From Sabellastarte sp. h YS-2021 (lineage: Eukaryota > Annelida > Polychaeta > Sabellida > Sabellidae): a stretch of DNA of 64,000 nt. Under the pieces are notes generated by a model. That model saw nothing but the letters and a program-made list of their open reading frames with translations. It searched no databases and was not told the origin of the DNA. Location of the stretch: positions 44,990,241-45,054,240 of the forward strand of contig OZ024939.1 in assembly GCA_964017235.1 (NCBI GenBank), read 5' to 3'. The position numbers were made by a program, and so were the translations under genes. Shown in pieces: positions 11,516-21,012 of the stretch; positions within the stretch are counted from its first letter, which is position 1, and the number at the start of each line of letters is the position of its first letter.

Positions 11516-11973
11516 TTTTTTTAGAAGATGTATTGCCATTGAGTGTTAGCACATCTACTGGTGAGACTGTTATTGCTCCTATTGAAGGAGGATGTGTGAA
11601 CGTTCCCTTACATAAGGTCAACTTAGTATTAGACTTAGTTACTGGTTCTGTTGTTGTGGGTACTAGGCCTACTTTGCCTATTAAAGGGGTATCTTTGTTA
11701 TTGGGAAATGATCTGGCAGGTGGAAAGGTGGTTGCTGATCCTAAGGTTATTTCTGAGCCGATCACTTTGGTTAGCACTGAGAAATTAGAAGAGGTTATTC
11801 CTGGTATTTTTCCCTCTTGTGCTGTGACTCAAGCTATGGCTAAGAAAGCCCAAGAAGAACCAAAAGATTGTAAACAATCTACAGATGTCTTAGTTGATTT
11901 GTCAGATACATTCCTGAGCAACTACGGCCATGATGTGCAAAATCATAGTGATACTAATCCCAAGGCTAGGTAG
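11516..11973 (+). pseudogene. Gmr1-like aspartic protease, C-terminal part
   Basis: Continues the protease after the stop at 11513. It reads LPLSVSTSTGE near the start and GVSLLLGNDLAGGKVV in the middle; the latter matches the flap-distal LLLGNDLAGG block of retropepsins of this group. The tail to 11973 (KAQEEPKDCK..., DLSDTFLSNYG) is linker. One frame is open over its whole length, so decay here is mild. Confidence 0.75.
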
Positions 11974-12029
11974 AGTCTGAAAGACAAAACTTAATTGAAT
12001 GTCAAAATGTATCACTTTCAAAATCAAAA

Positions 12030-13330
12030 TTGATTTCAGAGCAGGAAAATGACCCGGAATTAGCTCCTTTATTCAAATTGGTCTTGTCACCAGTAGAGCT
12101 AGATAAGGTCCCTGTAGGCTATTATGTCAGAAATGGTGTGCTTATGCGAAAGTGGAGGGGACCAAATGTCCCTGCATCTGAAGAATGGTTGGTAATACAC
12201 CAGATTGTTGTGCCAAAAGTGTACCATAATGAAATATTGAAATTAGCTCATGAATCTTCAATGGGTGGCCATTTAGGTATCAATAAAACCTACAGCAAGA
12301 TAACCAAACATTTCTATTGGCCTCAAATTCGGCACTGTGTGGCAGAATTTTGCAAGACTTGTCACATTTGTCAAATGGTAGGGAAGCCAAACCAAAAACT
12401 TCCTGTAGCTCCTCTTAAACCCATTCCAGCATTTGAGGAACCATTTAGCAAAGTGATAATCAACTGTGTAGGCCCCTTGCCAAAAACTAAATCCAGAAAC
12501 CAATATCTTTTGACCATTACGTGTGCCTCAACCAGATTCCCAGAATCCATACCTTTGACCAATATAACAGCACCAAAAATTTCAAAAGCCTTATTCAATT
12601 TCTTTACTTTAGTTGGCTTATCAAAACTGAAAAGAGATCCAGTCAGATCAAAGGTCAAATTTTATGTCAGGACTATTTCAACAGGTTGTATTCCAGCTAG
12701 GTGCCAAACAGATCAAATCTAGTGCTTATCACTCAGAGCCACAAGGCGCACTTGAAAGGTTCCATTCAACTTTGAAGAATATGATTAGGACATATTGTTT
12801 GGACAACATTTTTAAAAAGACTGGGATGAAGGCATCAGCTTATTATTGTTTGCAGTTAGGAGTCAGTTCAAGAGTCATTAGGCTTCAATCCCTTTGAGTT
12901 GGTCTTTGGTCATTCGGTCTGTGGTCCTCTCAAGCTTTTGAAAGAGAACTGGTTATCTGAGAGCCCTGAGGTTGAATTATGTCTCAAAGTTTAGAGATAA
13001 GTTGAAAAGGGCTTATGAGCTGGAGCAGCAAAAATTCTCAGTCAAAAATGAATATGCTTTATGATAGGAAATCACAAAACCGTATTTTCAAACCAGGTGA
13101 CAAGGTTTTAGTGTTATTGCCTGTCCAGGGGAATACATTACAGGCCAGATATCATGGGTCATACAAGGTGTTGAAGAGAGTAGGTGATCTGGACTATGTC
13201 ATTGAGACCCGTGACAGAAGAAAGTCAACCCAACTGTGTCATGTAAATATGGTAAAACCATACTTTGAAAGGGGTGTGAAAAAGCCTGTAGATAGTAATG
13301 GGGAGCACGAAACATGGGGTGACACTCCTG
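12030..13330 (+). pseudogene. Gmr1-like integrase (zinc finger, DDE core, GPY/F-type tail)
   Basis: The N-terminal H2C2 finger reads HESSMGGHLGINKTY then CKTCHICQ (12249-12375). The first catalytic acid position reads INCVGPLP, so Asp has become Asn. The second, SDQRSNF, is present only after a frameshift near 12640. The third is in QGALERFHSTL (about 12750). The C-terminal region (13075-13275) reads KPGDKVLVLLPVQGN, YHGSYKVLKRVGDLDYVIET and TQLCHVNMVKPYF, the DNA-binding tail of this group. Three frames are used and about 100 bp around 12900-13000 are garbled. The enzyme would be inactive. Confidence 0.85.
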
Positions 13331-13419
13331 ACATCGATGGATGTAAAATCAGGTTGAGTAATTCAGAGATTCTTGATGATTTGGAAACCAAACTGAATCA
13401 TGTATCACCAGATAAGAGT

Positions 13420-13874
13420 CTGTCCCACTTATTCAATTATTAATGTCCCACTTATTGAATTGCTCTTGAGGTATAAGTGAGTGTTTCCAGATGATCCTAA
13501 CAGGACCAATGTACTCATGCATGATGTGGATGTTGGCAGAGCCAGTGCGGTCAAACAGCATCCGTATCGGGTAAACCCTATCAAACTTGAAAAATTAAGG
13601 CAGGAAGTGCAATACATGTTGGACAAAGATATAATTGAACCAAGTCAAAGTAGTTGGGCATCTCCATGTGTTTTAGTCCCGAAACCAGATGGTTCAATCA
13701 GGTATTGCACCAATTACAGAAAAGTAAATTTTTTGAGTAAAACGGATTCATTCCCTATCCCAAGAATGGAACACTGTATTGATCAGATTGGCAATGCCAA
13801 ATATATCACAAAGTGTGATCTACTGAAAGGATGTTGGTGTGTACCTCTTACTGAGTGGGCTAAAGAAATATCAG
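13420..13874 (+). pseudogene. Gmr1-like reverse transcriptase, N-terminal half
   Basis: Reads HDVDVGRASAVKQHPYRVNP, then SSWASPCVLVPKPDGSIRYC and FPIPRMEHCIDQIGNAKYIT; these are the fingers and first palm blocks of gypsy-type reverse transcriptase, including the KCDLLKGC segment that normally reads KxDLxKGY and holds the first catalytic Asp. The frame ends at KEIS, where the Penelope-like element is inserted. The matching continuation is at 15844. Confidence 0.85.
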
Positions 13875-15006
13875 TCTCATCAGAGGCATATGAAAAATCC
13901 TGGTCCTGGGTCCCTGAAGTACTTCTTTGAGAATTGGGGGGTACCACTGGTGCTAACCGGTTGTTAGCTGGTTCAGGACCGGCATATACCTGGTATGGGT
14001 TTGGGAACCACTGGTACAGCCGGTTCTGCTGGTTCTGTTGGGCAGGACCATAGAAACCCATTTTTTTAAAAAGTTTTTTATTTAAAATTGGGTTTTATGA
14101 GTGTTAACTGTCTATGTATCCTATATTATTAGTTGATGGTGAGTATGCGTAATTCATTACCTAGCTTTTAAGTTAAGCTTATTTAAAGGTTATCCATCAA
14201 ATATAGATGCAGTTTTATTTATTATGATTTTTTCTATATGCTTATAATATTGTATGTATGACCATTGTATATATGTCATAGATCAATAAAAATGCATAAA
14301 ACCGTTTGGGTATTTTTTAGCATTTATCATAATAAATTCAATATTATATACATAGTTATTTTTATAATATTTTTTAAAAAAAATAAAGTAAATATTAGTA
14401 TATACTGGCTACAATAGGTAGGTATTTATTTTATTTATTTTATAAATACCTACCTATTGTAGCCAGTATATACTAATATTTACTTTATTTTTTTTTAAAA
14501 ATATTATAAAAATAACTATGTATATAATATTGAATTTATTATGATAAACGCTAAAAAATACCCAAACGGTTTTATGCATTTTTATTGATCTATGACATAT
14601 ATACAATGGTCATACATACAATATTATAAGCATATAGAAAAAATCATAATAAATAAAACTGCATCTATATTTGATGGATAACCTTTAAATAAGCTTAACT
14701 TAAAAGCTAGGTAATGAATTACGCATACTCACCATCAACTAATAATATAGGATACATAGACAGTTAACACTCATAAAACCCAATTTTAAATAAAAAACTT
14801 TTTAAAAAAATGGGTTTCTATGGTCCTTCCCAACAGAACCAGCAGAACCGGCTGTACCAGTGGTTCCCAAACCCATACCAGGTATATGCCGGTCCTGAAC
14901 CAGCTAACAACCGGTTAACACCAGTGGTACCCCCCAATTCTCAAAAAAGTACTTCAGGGACCCAGGACCAGGATTTTTCATATGCCTCTGATGAGACTGA
15001 TATAAT
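13868..15006. repeat. Large inverted repeat, arms about 560 bp
   Basis: Left arm 13868-14428 is the reverse complement of 14443-15006, with only a few single-base differences seen (for example GGCAGGACC against GGTCCTTCC). The spacer is TTTTATTTATTTTA. The centre forms a near-perfect hairpin (TACTGGCTACAATAGGTAGG and its complement). The arms encode mirrored copies of the same leader peptide starting MGFYGP. High identity between arms implies a recent insertion. Confidence 0.95.
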
Positions 15007-15829
15007 CTTCCTACTGTCGAAATACAATTTGCATACAGTAAATTATATCAGACAAAATAATCACTTTATTTACCACAGTTTGCCAATTAGCAGGAAGCAG
15101 ATTTTTTTAGTTTTCGCTATGAGTGCTCCTTCCACTACTGCTAGTCAAACTGAATTCTGCAATGCCATGTCTCATGTCAACATAGCCTCAGAACCTGCCA
15201 GTGGTTATGATACCCCCATCCCTAACAACAGGATTTCAGAAGAGACATTAAAAACTCTCAATGAAGTCAAAGCCAAACTTGGTCAATCTTTATCCACAGT
15301 AGACCCACCCCTAGATAATACATCTACTTCACAACATCCAATCTGCACCAGATTAGGCAAATGTACATATTGCCCCCTGATCAAGAACAGATCAGCAATC
15401 ATTTGTAACTTCACCAAAAAGTCACACCAACCAATAAACTTACCAAAACAAGTCACATGTGAACTAAGTAATGTCATATATCTGATTACCTGTACTAAGT
15501 GCAACAAACACTATGTAGGAGAAACCTCAAGGGCACTTAGGAAGAGGATGTATGAATACAAAGCTACAGTCCTAAAGGATGGACAAGAAACACCAGTCTC
15601 CAGACACTTCAAAAGTGAAGGACATAACCACGAACATATGCAGTTCACCCTGCTGGAGTGGTGTACACCAAAGTTTGAAACGTGCATGACTTCCAAATGA
15701 AGGCGTATTGAGTTGTCATGGATTTTCAAACTACACTCTCTGGCTCCCATTGGCATTAACCAATTTGTGTGAATTCCCCTAGCTATGATCCTGATTACTA
15801 AGCACTCAGTAATCAACCCTATCTGTCCT
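13875..15829 (+). mobile_element. Penelope-like element inserted in the Gmr1-like reverse transcriptase
   Basis: The insert is bounded by a perfect 14-bp target duplication (TAAAGAAATATCAG at 13861-13874 and 15830-15843), and the host reading frame KEIS/AFVTPDG resumes exactly across it. The body begins with a reversed copy of its own 5' region (13868-14428), a 14-bp spacer, then the forward copy (14443-15005) and a GIY-YIG endonuclease reading frame to about 15772. GIY-YIG plus an inverted, 5'-duplicated structure is characteristic of Penelope-like elements. No reverse transcriptase domain is present in this copy. Confidence 0.85.
14810..15772 (+). pseudogene. Penelope-like GIY-YIG endonuclease reading frame
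   Basis: An ATG at 14810 opens 296 codons up to TGA at 15698-15700. The first 65 residues are rich in Gln, Asn and Pro (MGFYGPSQQNQQNRLYQWF) and lie in the inverted arm. A possible second start is near 15120 (MSAPSTTASQ). From about residue 180 the C-terminal module of Penelope-like proteins appears: a Cys-rich lead (CTRLGKCTYCPLI), then the GIY-YIG core VIYLITCTKCNKHYVGETSR and LRKRMYEYKA. Translation past the TGA continues in frame as RRIELSWIFKLHSLAPIGIN to a second stop at 15770, which matches the usual family ending, so the first stop looks like a late nonsense mutation. The palm/fingers reverse transcriptase is absent. Confidence 0.8.
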
Positions 15830-15843
15830 TAAAGAAATATCAG

Positions 15844-16735
15844 CCTTTGTGACTCCAGATGGTCTATATCAGTACAAGGTAATGCCATTTGGGATAAAAA
15901 ACTCCCAAGCCACTTTTCAAAGACTAATGAATATATGTTTAAAAGACTTAGAAGGTGTTGAGGTGTATGTGGATGATATTGTCATCTTTAGTGATACTTG
16001 GGAAGAACATTTAAAAAGGCTTGAGCAAGTTCTGTTTCGGCTCAAAGAGGCAAACTTTATTGTAAATTTGTCAAATAGTGACTTTGTAAAACCAAAGGTT
16101 ATTTACTTAGGGCATGTAGTAGGTCATGGAGTTGTGACACCATTTAAGACCAAAGTCAAAAGCATCATTGACTACCCCATTCCTGAAAATAAGAAAAGTT
16201 TAATGAGGTTCCTTGGAATAGCGGGATATTATAGAAAATTTTGCAAAAATTTCTCAGAGGATGTTAGGAGTGCTCCACTGACTGAACCACTGAAAAAAGG
16301 TATGAAATATCACTGCTCAGAGGCTTGTCAAAAATCATTTGATAAGGTGAAAAACCTTCTCTGCTTGGAGCCTGTACTAACTGCTCCAGACTTCAGTAAG
16401 CCTTTCCGACTGGCTGTAGATCCCAGTGATGTGGGTGCGGGTAGTTTTACTGCAATCTGATGATGAAAGTATTGAACATCCCATCTGGTATTTTTCAAAA
16501 AAATTTAATGTACTCCACCATAGAAAAATAATGTTTAGCCCTCCTTTTTGCCATTCAACATTTTGATATCTACATATCTTCATCATCAAAACCCACTGAT
16601 CACAACCCTTTAGTCTTCTTGCACAAAATGAAAAACAAAAACAGAAGATTATTGAACTGGAGTTTAATATTGCAAGAACACAGTCTACAAATAGAACATG
16701 TTAAAGGAAAGGATAACAGCTGTGTTACTTTTGTA
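15844..16735 (+). pseudogene. Gmr1-like reverse transcriptase C-terminal half and RNase H
   Basis: Resumes after the Penelope-like insert: VTPDGLYQYKVMPFGIKNSQ, the catalytic YVDD in VEVYVDDIVIFSDTWEEHL, then YLGHVVGHGVV and MRFLGIAGYYRKFC. The RNase H start reads LTAPDFSKPFRLAVDPSDVG. After the TGA at 16458 the RNase H carries on in other frames (WYFSKKFN, TDHNPLVFLHKMKN, HSLQIEHVKGKDN) to about 16735. At least three frame breaks lie in the RNase H part. Confidence 0.85.
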
Positions 16736-16749
16736 TTTAGATAAATATA

Positions 16750-17515
16750 CTTTGTTAAAAGTTATTACTTGTGTATTTATATTTTTGTTGGAAAAAACCT
16801 TTTAAAAGTTTGTAACCACTTCGCTTCCAAAATTTTTCTTTAAGGGCCAGTGCATTGTGCCAGTGCATTGTTTAATCTAATTATTATGTGTATATATTAC
16901 CATATAAGTGTATATGTGTTATTGTTTCTTTTTATGTGTTATGTAGTACTGATCTATTTATAGACTGGGGGAATCTCCCTGGGCTAACCTCAGTGATTCT
17001 ATTAATAGATTTGGGGAAACCCTATAGGTTCTAGAACTTCCTTGGTGAATCTGGTAACAGATGTTAAAGTCGAGTTTGTTCTGTAACTGTTTGGAAGTTT
17101 CCATGCTAGTATATAAACACTGTACACCTGGCCACAGATGAACATAGTGTTCGCTGGCTATAAGGAAGGCTATTTGTGTTTTAAAAGTACTTATCTTCTT
17201 GTGAACTTTTGCTGTACTTTGGATACTTTTTCGTCTGCATACAGTGTGTGGTTCTACCAGAGAAAGGATTTATTGCATTTTGGACATTATCCATATCTTG
17301 AAGCGGACAGTACAGTTGTGCAGACTATCTGAATATTTCTATACAGACATCTGGTGTGATTGGATATCAAAATCATCACAGGATAAGGACATTTAACTTA
17401 TGCAACTTAAAGGCAACCGGTAATTGCTACCGCGCTTGCCGTGATCATAACAGCATAATGCCAGAAATTAGATTGTAATCATTAAATCAGAACATTGGAG
17501 GGGTTGGCGCCATTG
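16750..17515 (+). repeat. Possible 3' LTR of the Gmr1-like element
   Basis: Follows directly on the RNase H end. It holds a promoter-like TATATAAAC box (AGTATATAAACACTG near 17109) about 35 bp upstream of a plausible start, and ends near TTGGCGCC (17502), which resembles the start of a tRNA primer-binding site. No matching 5' LTR was found, so this is a weak call. Confidence 0.3.
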
Positions 17516-17559
17516 AAAAAGACCGAGACTAGACCAGAAAAACTATGGTGGGTTAACTT

Positions 17560-18480
17560 TTCCAAAGAGATAGGTTTTCTTTTTCCTGAATGGAGAGAGA
17601 GATTTGGCTGAGATTTGGCTTGTATATTGATGCAAAGTGTTTGACCTCAAGCAGCATGCCATTAGATTGACTTCTATGTTCTTCTGTACACACTAAGTCT
17701 GGGTTTAAGGAAAGGTTCAAAATATTTTGGATGACTACTATGTAGAAACTTGCACACCAATAGGACCATCTCGAAAACAGAGCGATGCTCGAAAGGCAAC
17801 CAATGAAAAATCTTTCTTACAGAAGTGATGTGTGAGTACTCGGTGGTATTAGACACAATTCTAGCTAGACTGTTTTGAAGACAGTCTGTGTGTGAAGCCT
17901 GTGAAGATCAAGAGCAGAGAGACTTCTAAACAAGAATTACAGTAGTCTCAACAACTTCCAACCAAGGCATTTTCAGCCAAAAGAGAAACTTTACATGTGA
18001 GATACTGTCTGAGTCATTTAAGATTCCTGATTTGAAGAAAACAACCCATACAAGTATTCCTGATATGCCTGGAGAAGGAAAAATCTGAATCAAACTAGAC
18101 ACCAAGATTACCAAGTATATTAACTGGGAAAAATTGGCTAAGATTTGTATGCACAATCCTAGAGCTAAACAGAGTAAATTCTGTCTTATCAGGATTAAGC
18201 TTAAGCTTGTTTGCAGAAGCCAATTTCTGATGTCATATAAGCAGTTTTTCAGCCTGTCAAAGACCTCAGTGATATGTTTGTGTGTTTGGTGAACATATAA
18301 CTGTGTGCCATCTGCATAAAAGTGGAAACATATGCCAGGATGATTTTGATTAACTTTGCTAAGGGGTGTAGTGTATAATGAAAAATCGATTGGCCCCAGG
18401 TCAGAGCCCTGGGGCACACCATACAATAGCCTTTTGGCATTGGATAAAACAGAACCAATCTTAATGCACTGATATAATTG
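17560..18480 (-). pseudogene. Non-LTR retrotransposon (CR1/L2-like) ORF2 fragment
   Basis: On the minus strand from 18450, GVPQGSDLGPIDFSLYTTPL matches the GVPQGSVLGPLLFSLY block. It is followed by FHFYADGTQLYVHQTHKHI, the catalytic YADD block with the second Asp replaced by Gly, and by FDRLKNCLYDIRNWL. Further on, near 17810, HITSVRKIFHWLPFEHRSVF matches the HWLP-E-R block at the end of ORF2. Several frameshifts lie between. It is a 5'-truncated, dead copy. Confidence 0.85.
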
Positions 18481-20154
18481 GGGAAATGAAAATAAGTTTA
18501 CAAAATCAAGCTCTAATGTATTATATGGCCAATGGTTGAAAGATTTCAGGAAGTTTTATGTTCAATATATTACTGGATCTAGACAGAGGAACAATGAATA
18601 ATGAGTCCTTTCTCTGTTATAATTATAATTCTATTGCTGGGATGGGAAATACTTTTCAAGTGAAAATATATTTTGAAGCGTGTTTTGGAGTATTTGTAGT
18701 GGTAGATTATTATTTTACAGAAAAAAAAATTAAAATTGTACGAATGTGAGAAAGTTTCTCTAAAGGTTTCCTTAGAATGTTTTGATATTTAATTTTCAGT
18801 ATTTTCAGAAGTAGGCTCTTTCATATGCTGCTTAATATCCTTTTGAAAGAAAAGTATTAAGATGTTGTGTCAGAAGTGAGTGAACCAAATCAACTTAGGG
18901 ATAAAAAGATTTCAAGCCCTATTGCAGGTATCATGCCTCAGTTGGCAGAAGATTGCGACAGAAGAAACAATCATGTACAATGTAAGAGAGATACAACCTG
19001 GGCGTTATTCAGTTACCACCCTCTACCCACATCTCTGTCATATCAACCCTACAGACCAATATAATTTACAGAAATCGTAGATTCAAAATCTAGGGTCTAT
19101 ACCCTTCAATCACATATTTCAGATATATTTTTCCTTTCTTATAAAAGAACTTATTTTTCGAGACATTTTCATAATTGTTATTTATGTGTATTCATATCAC
19201 AACTTTTAGGTGCAGAAAGTAGCTCATTAGTAATAATCATTTATTTCATGAAGAGCTTCTACTGCTTTGTTGCACCTTAGAATCAAGAATAGGGTTAGTA
19301 TTTAGAATAGGGATTAGAATTTAGGATTTGTTGCTGAAAATAAAAGTCAAGAATATTTTACTAGTAATGTATATTTTCCAACGTCAGTGGACCAGATAAG
19401 AATTTGAGAAACAGAAATTGGTTTAATAGTTTCAAGATCATAATATTATAAGGTGGCATTTATTTGAATTCATGTGAGTTTTATGGTTAATTATAGTTGA
19501 GGAGTTCTAATACATACGAGACAAAGTAAATATAGAGTGTTATTTCAGTTTAATGTCACGACATACATATGTATCTATAGCCTAAAGCATGACAAATGTT
19601 GGCAGACATTTCAGTTGAAGTAAATAAGGCATAAAGGAACCCTTTTTATTGCAACCCTTTTTGATAAAAAAAATTTAAACTTGCAGAACTGTAAAATAGG
19701 ATGATGTATTGTAGTTAAAATAAAATTATAATCTACCTTGTATTAAAGCACTTAAAAATTTGTCATAAACCGTATCATCAACAATATTTTAAAACTTTTT
19801 AGGAAATAAGTAAAATTTGATCTTTCTTCATAACACAATGTTGACAAAAAAGACAAAAATTTGTTTTCACCTAAACTTACTTGGGTTACAGTATTTGTAC
19901 AAGAACACATGTGAAGAATGAAGTACATTCTTTAGTTGCATGTATATACATTTTAGCTGTAATATATTTTAAAGAAAGCATTTCACAAACACCAGATTAT
20001 AAGATGTATGATACACATTACCTCAGCGAACATGATACATTTTAAAAATCCCTGTTAAAGCTACCTTATTATTAATATCACTATAAATGTAATAACCTCA
20101 TTTTAATGTATATAATTTATCAAAATTGGTTGATAAATTTTGATAATCTTGTAA
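18481..20154. other. No recognisable gene
   Basis: AT-rich sequence with no recognised domain, repeat family or splice-supported exon on either strand. Confidence 0.45.
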
Positions 20155-20490
20155 TTTACTAGACATCCCTATCTCTACATGGAGATTGTGTTGTGTATGT
20201 GTACTCCATGTAATATCTCTTTTCACAATAGGATTCAAAGTGCCATTTACACAAGTGCAGCCAAATCTCTCTGGCTTGTAACATTCTCCAAACTAAAAGA
20301 CACAGTCTAAGGACTGATCATCTATCAATGTCCATGAGACTCTTTTGCCTGCCACTGGGAATAGGATAGGACACATAGAGGACTGCCATTTTATGTGATT
20401 ATCAGAACGTCTGTGTATATGCCTTTACCTGGGACTCAACCCACATCCTATGTTCCTGCGTGTTACCGACTAGGTCACGGTTGAAGATAT
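20155..20490 (-). mobile_element. tRNA-derived SINE, second family, diverged
   Basis: Read on the minus strand, CCGTGACCTAGTCGGTAACA followed by GGTTGAGTCCC resembles tRNA A and B boxes, and the far side has GGATTCAAAGTGC. A shorter copy with the same landmarks (CTAGGCCACAGTGG, ACTCAAAGCGCTATTTA) lies at 33835-33955. No target duplication was identified. Confidence 0.45.
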
Positions 20491-20929
20491 GTTATACAGA
20501 TGTGAAAAATACTCCCCTCAAAACTCGTACTGGTGAAAGGAGCATTATTTTACCTTAGTCATTGTTATTTTAAAAAAAACTAAATTAAATATTAATTTAA
20601 TTAACTATTCAGTTGGTTCATTGGTCAATCCTTGCAGTAGATAGACAAGACCCAGGTAAAGCACAACATCCTTGTTAAACTACTGTGTGTAAGATACACA
20701 TGTACAAAAGTTTTTGCATACAATAATTTTATCATCTGAAATTCATGAAGTTTAAACAAATTCTTTTTAGTTCTCTAATTAGTTTTAAAAGAAGCTGTGT
20801 GGCATGATTGTTTAAGCAAATGGTTAATGCAAACAATTTTCCGTGGTATCTGAGTACACATCATACAGTTTTGATTCTGTTGTTGATCAGAAACTTTTTC
20901 CCATTTAAGTACATGTGAAACATTTCACA

Positions 20930-21012
20930 CTACTTTTTGATATCTTCATATGCTTCATCATATGCCTCATATTTCTTGTTTTTCTTCTTCTGTACAGAAG
21001 TTGCCCCTTTTT
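20930..21012 (-). CDS. Lectin receptor exon 9: terminal cytoplasmic exon
   Basis: Enters in phase 1 after CTGTTTCAG and reads KGATSVQKKKNKKYEAYDEA then YEDIKK and TAG (20930-20932). Three tyrosines spaced 3 and 4 residues apart sit in acidic surroundings next to a Lys-rich stretch. The phase, the tail-like composition and the stop support it as the last coding exon. Confidence 0.65.

Larger units (their letters stand above)
10700..16735 (+). mobile_element. Gmr1-like Ty3/gypsy retrotransposon, broken and interrupted
   Basis: Recognisable parts in order are: capsid C-terminal (SCAN-like) region, zinc knuckle, aspartic protease, integrase with zinc finger, DDE core and chromodomain-like tail, then reverse transcriptase and RNase H. 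Ordinary Ty3/gypsy elements place integrase after RNase H; this order with gypsy-type sequences is the hallmark of the Gmr1 group. Several stops and frameshifts, plus a 1.96-kb Penelope-like insertion (13875-15829), show it is dead. No pair of LTRs could be aligned by eye; a possible 3' LTR lies at 16750-17515. The 5' end is not defined. Confidence 0.85.

Noticed and set aside
13783..14061. Minus-strand open frame starting MGFYGP
   Set aside because: It is the mirror copy of the leader at 14810, created by the inverted arm; it is not a separate gene.
17495..17520. TTGGCGCC as a retroviral-type primer-binding site
   Set aside because: Only seven bases match a tRNA 3' end and the following bases do not; GTTGGCGCC also occurs at 6321 in an unrelated repeat.
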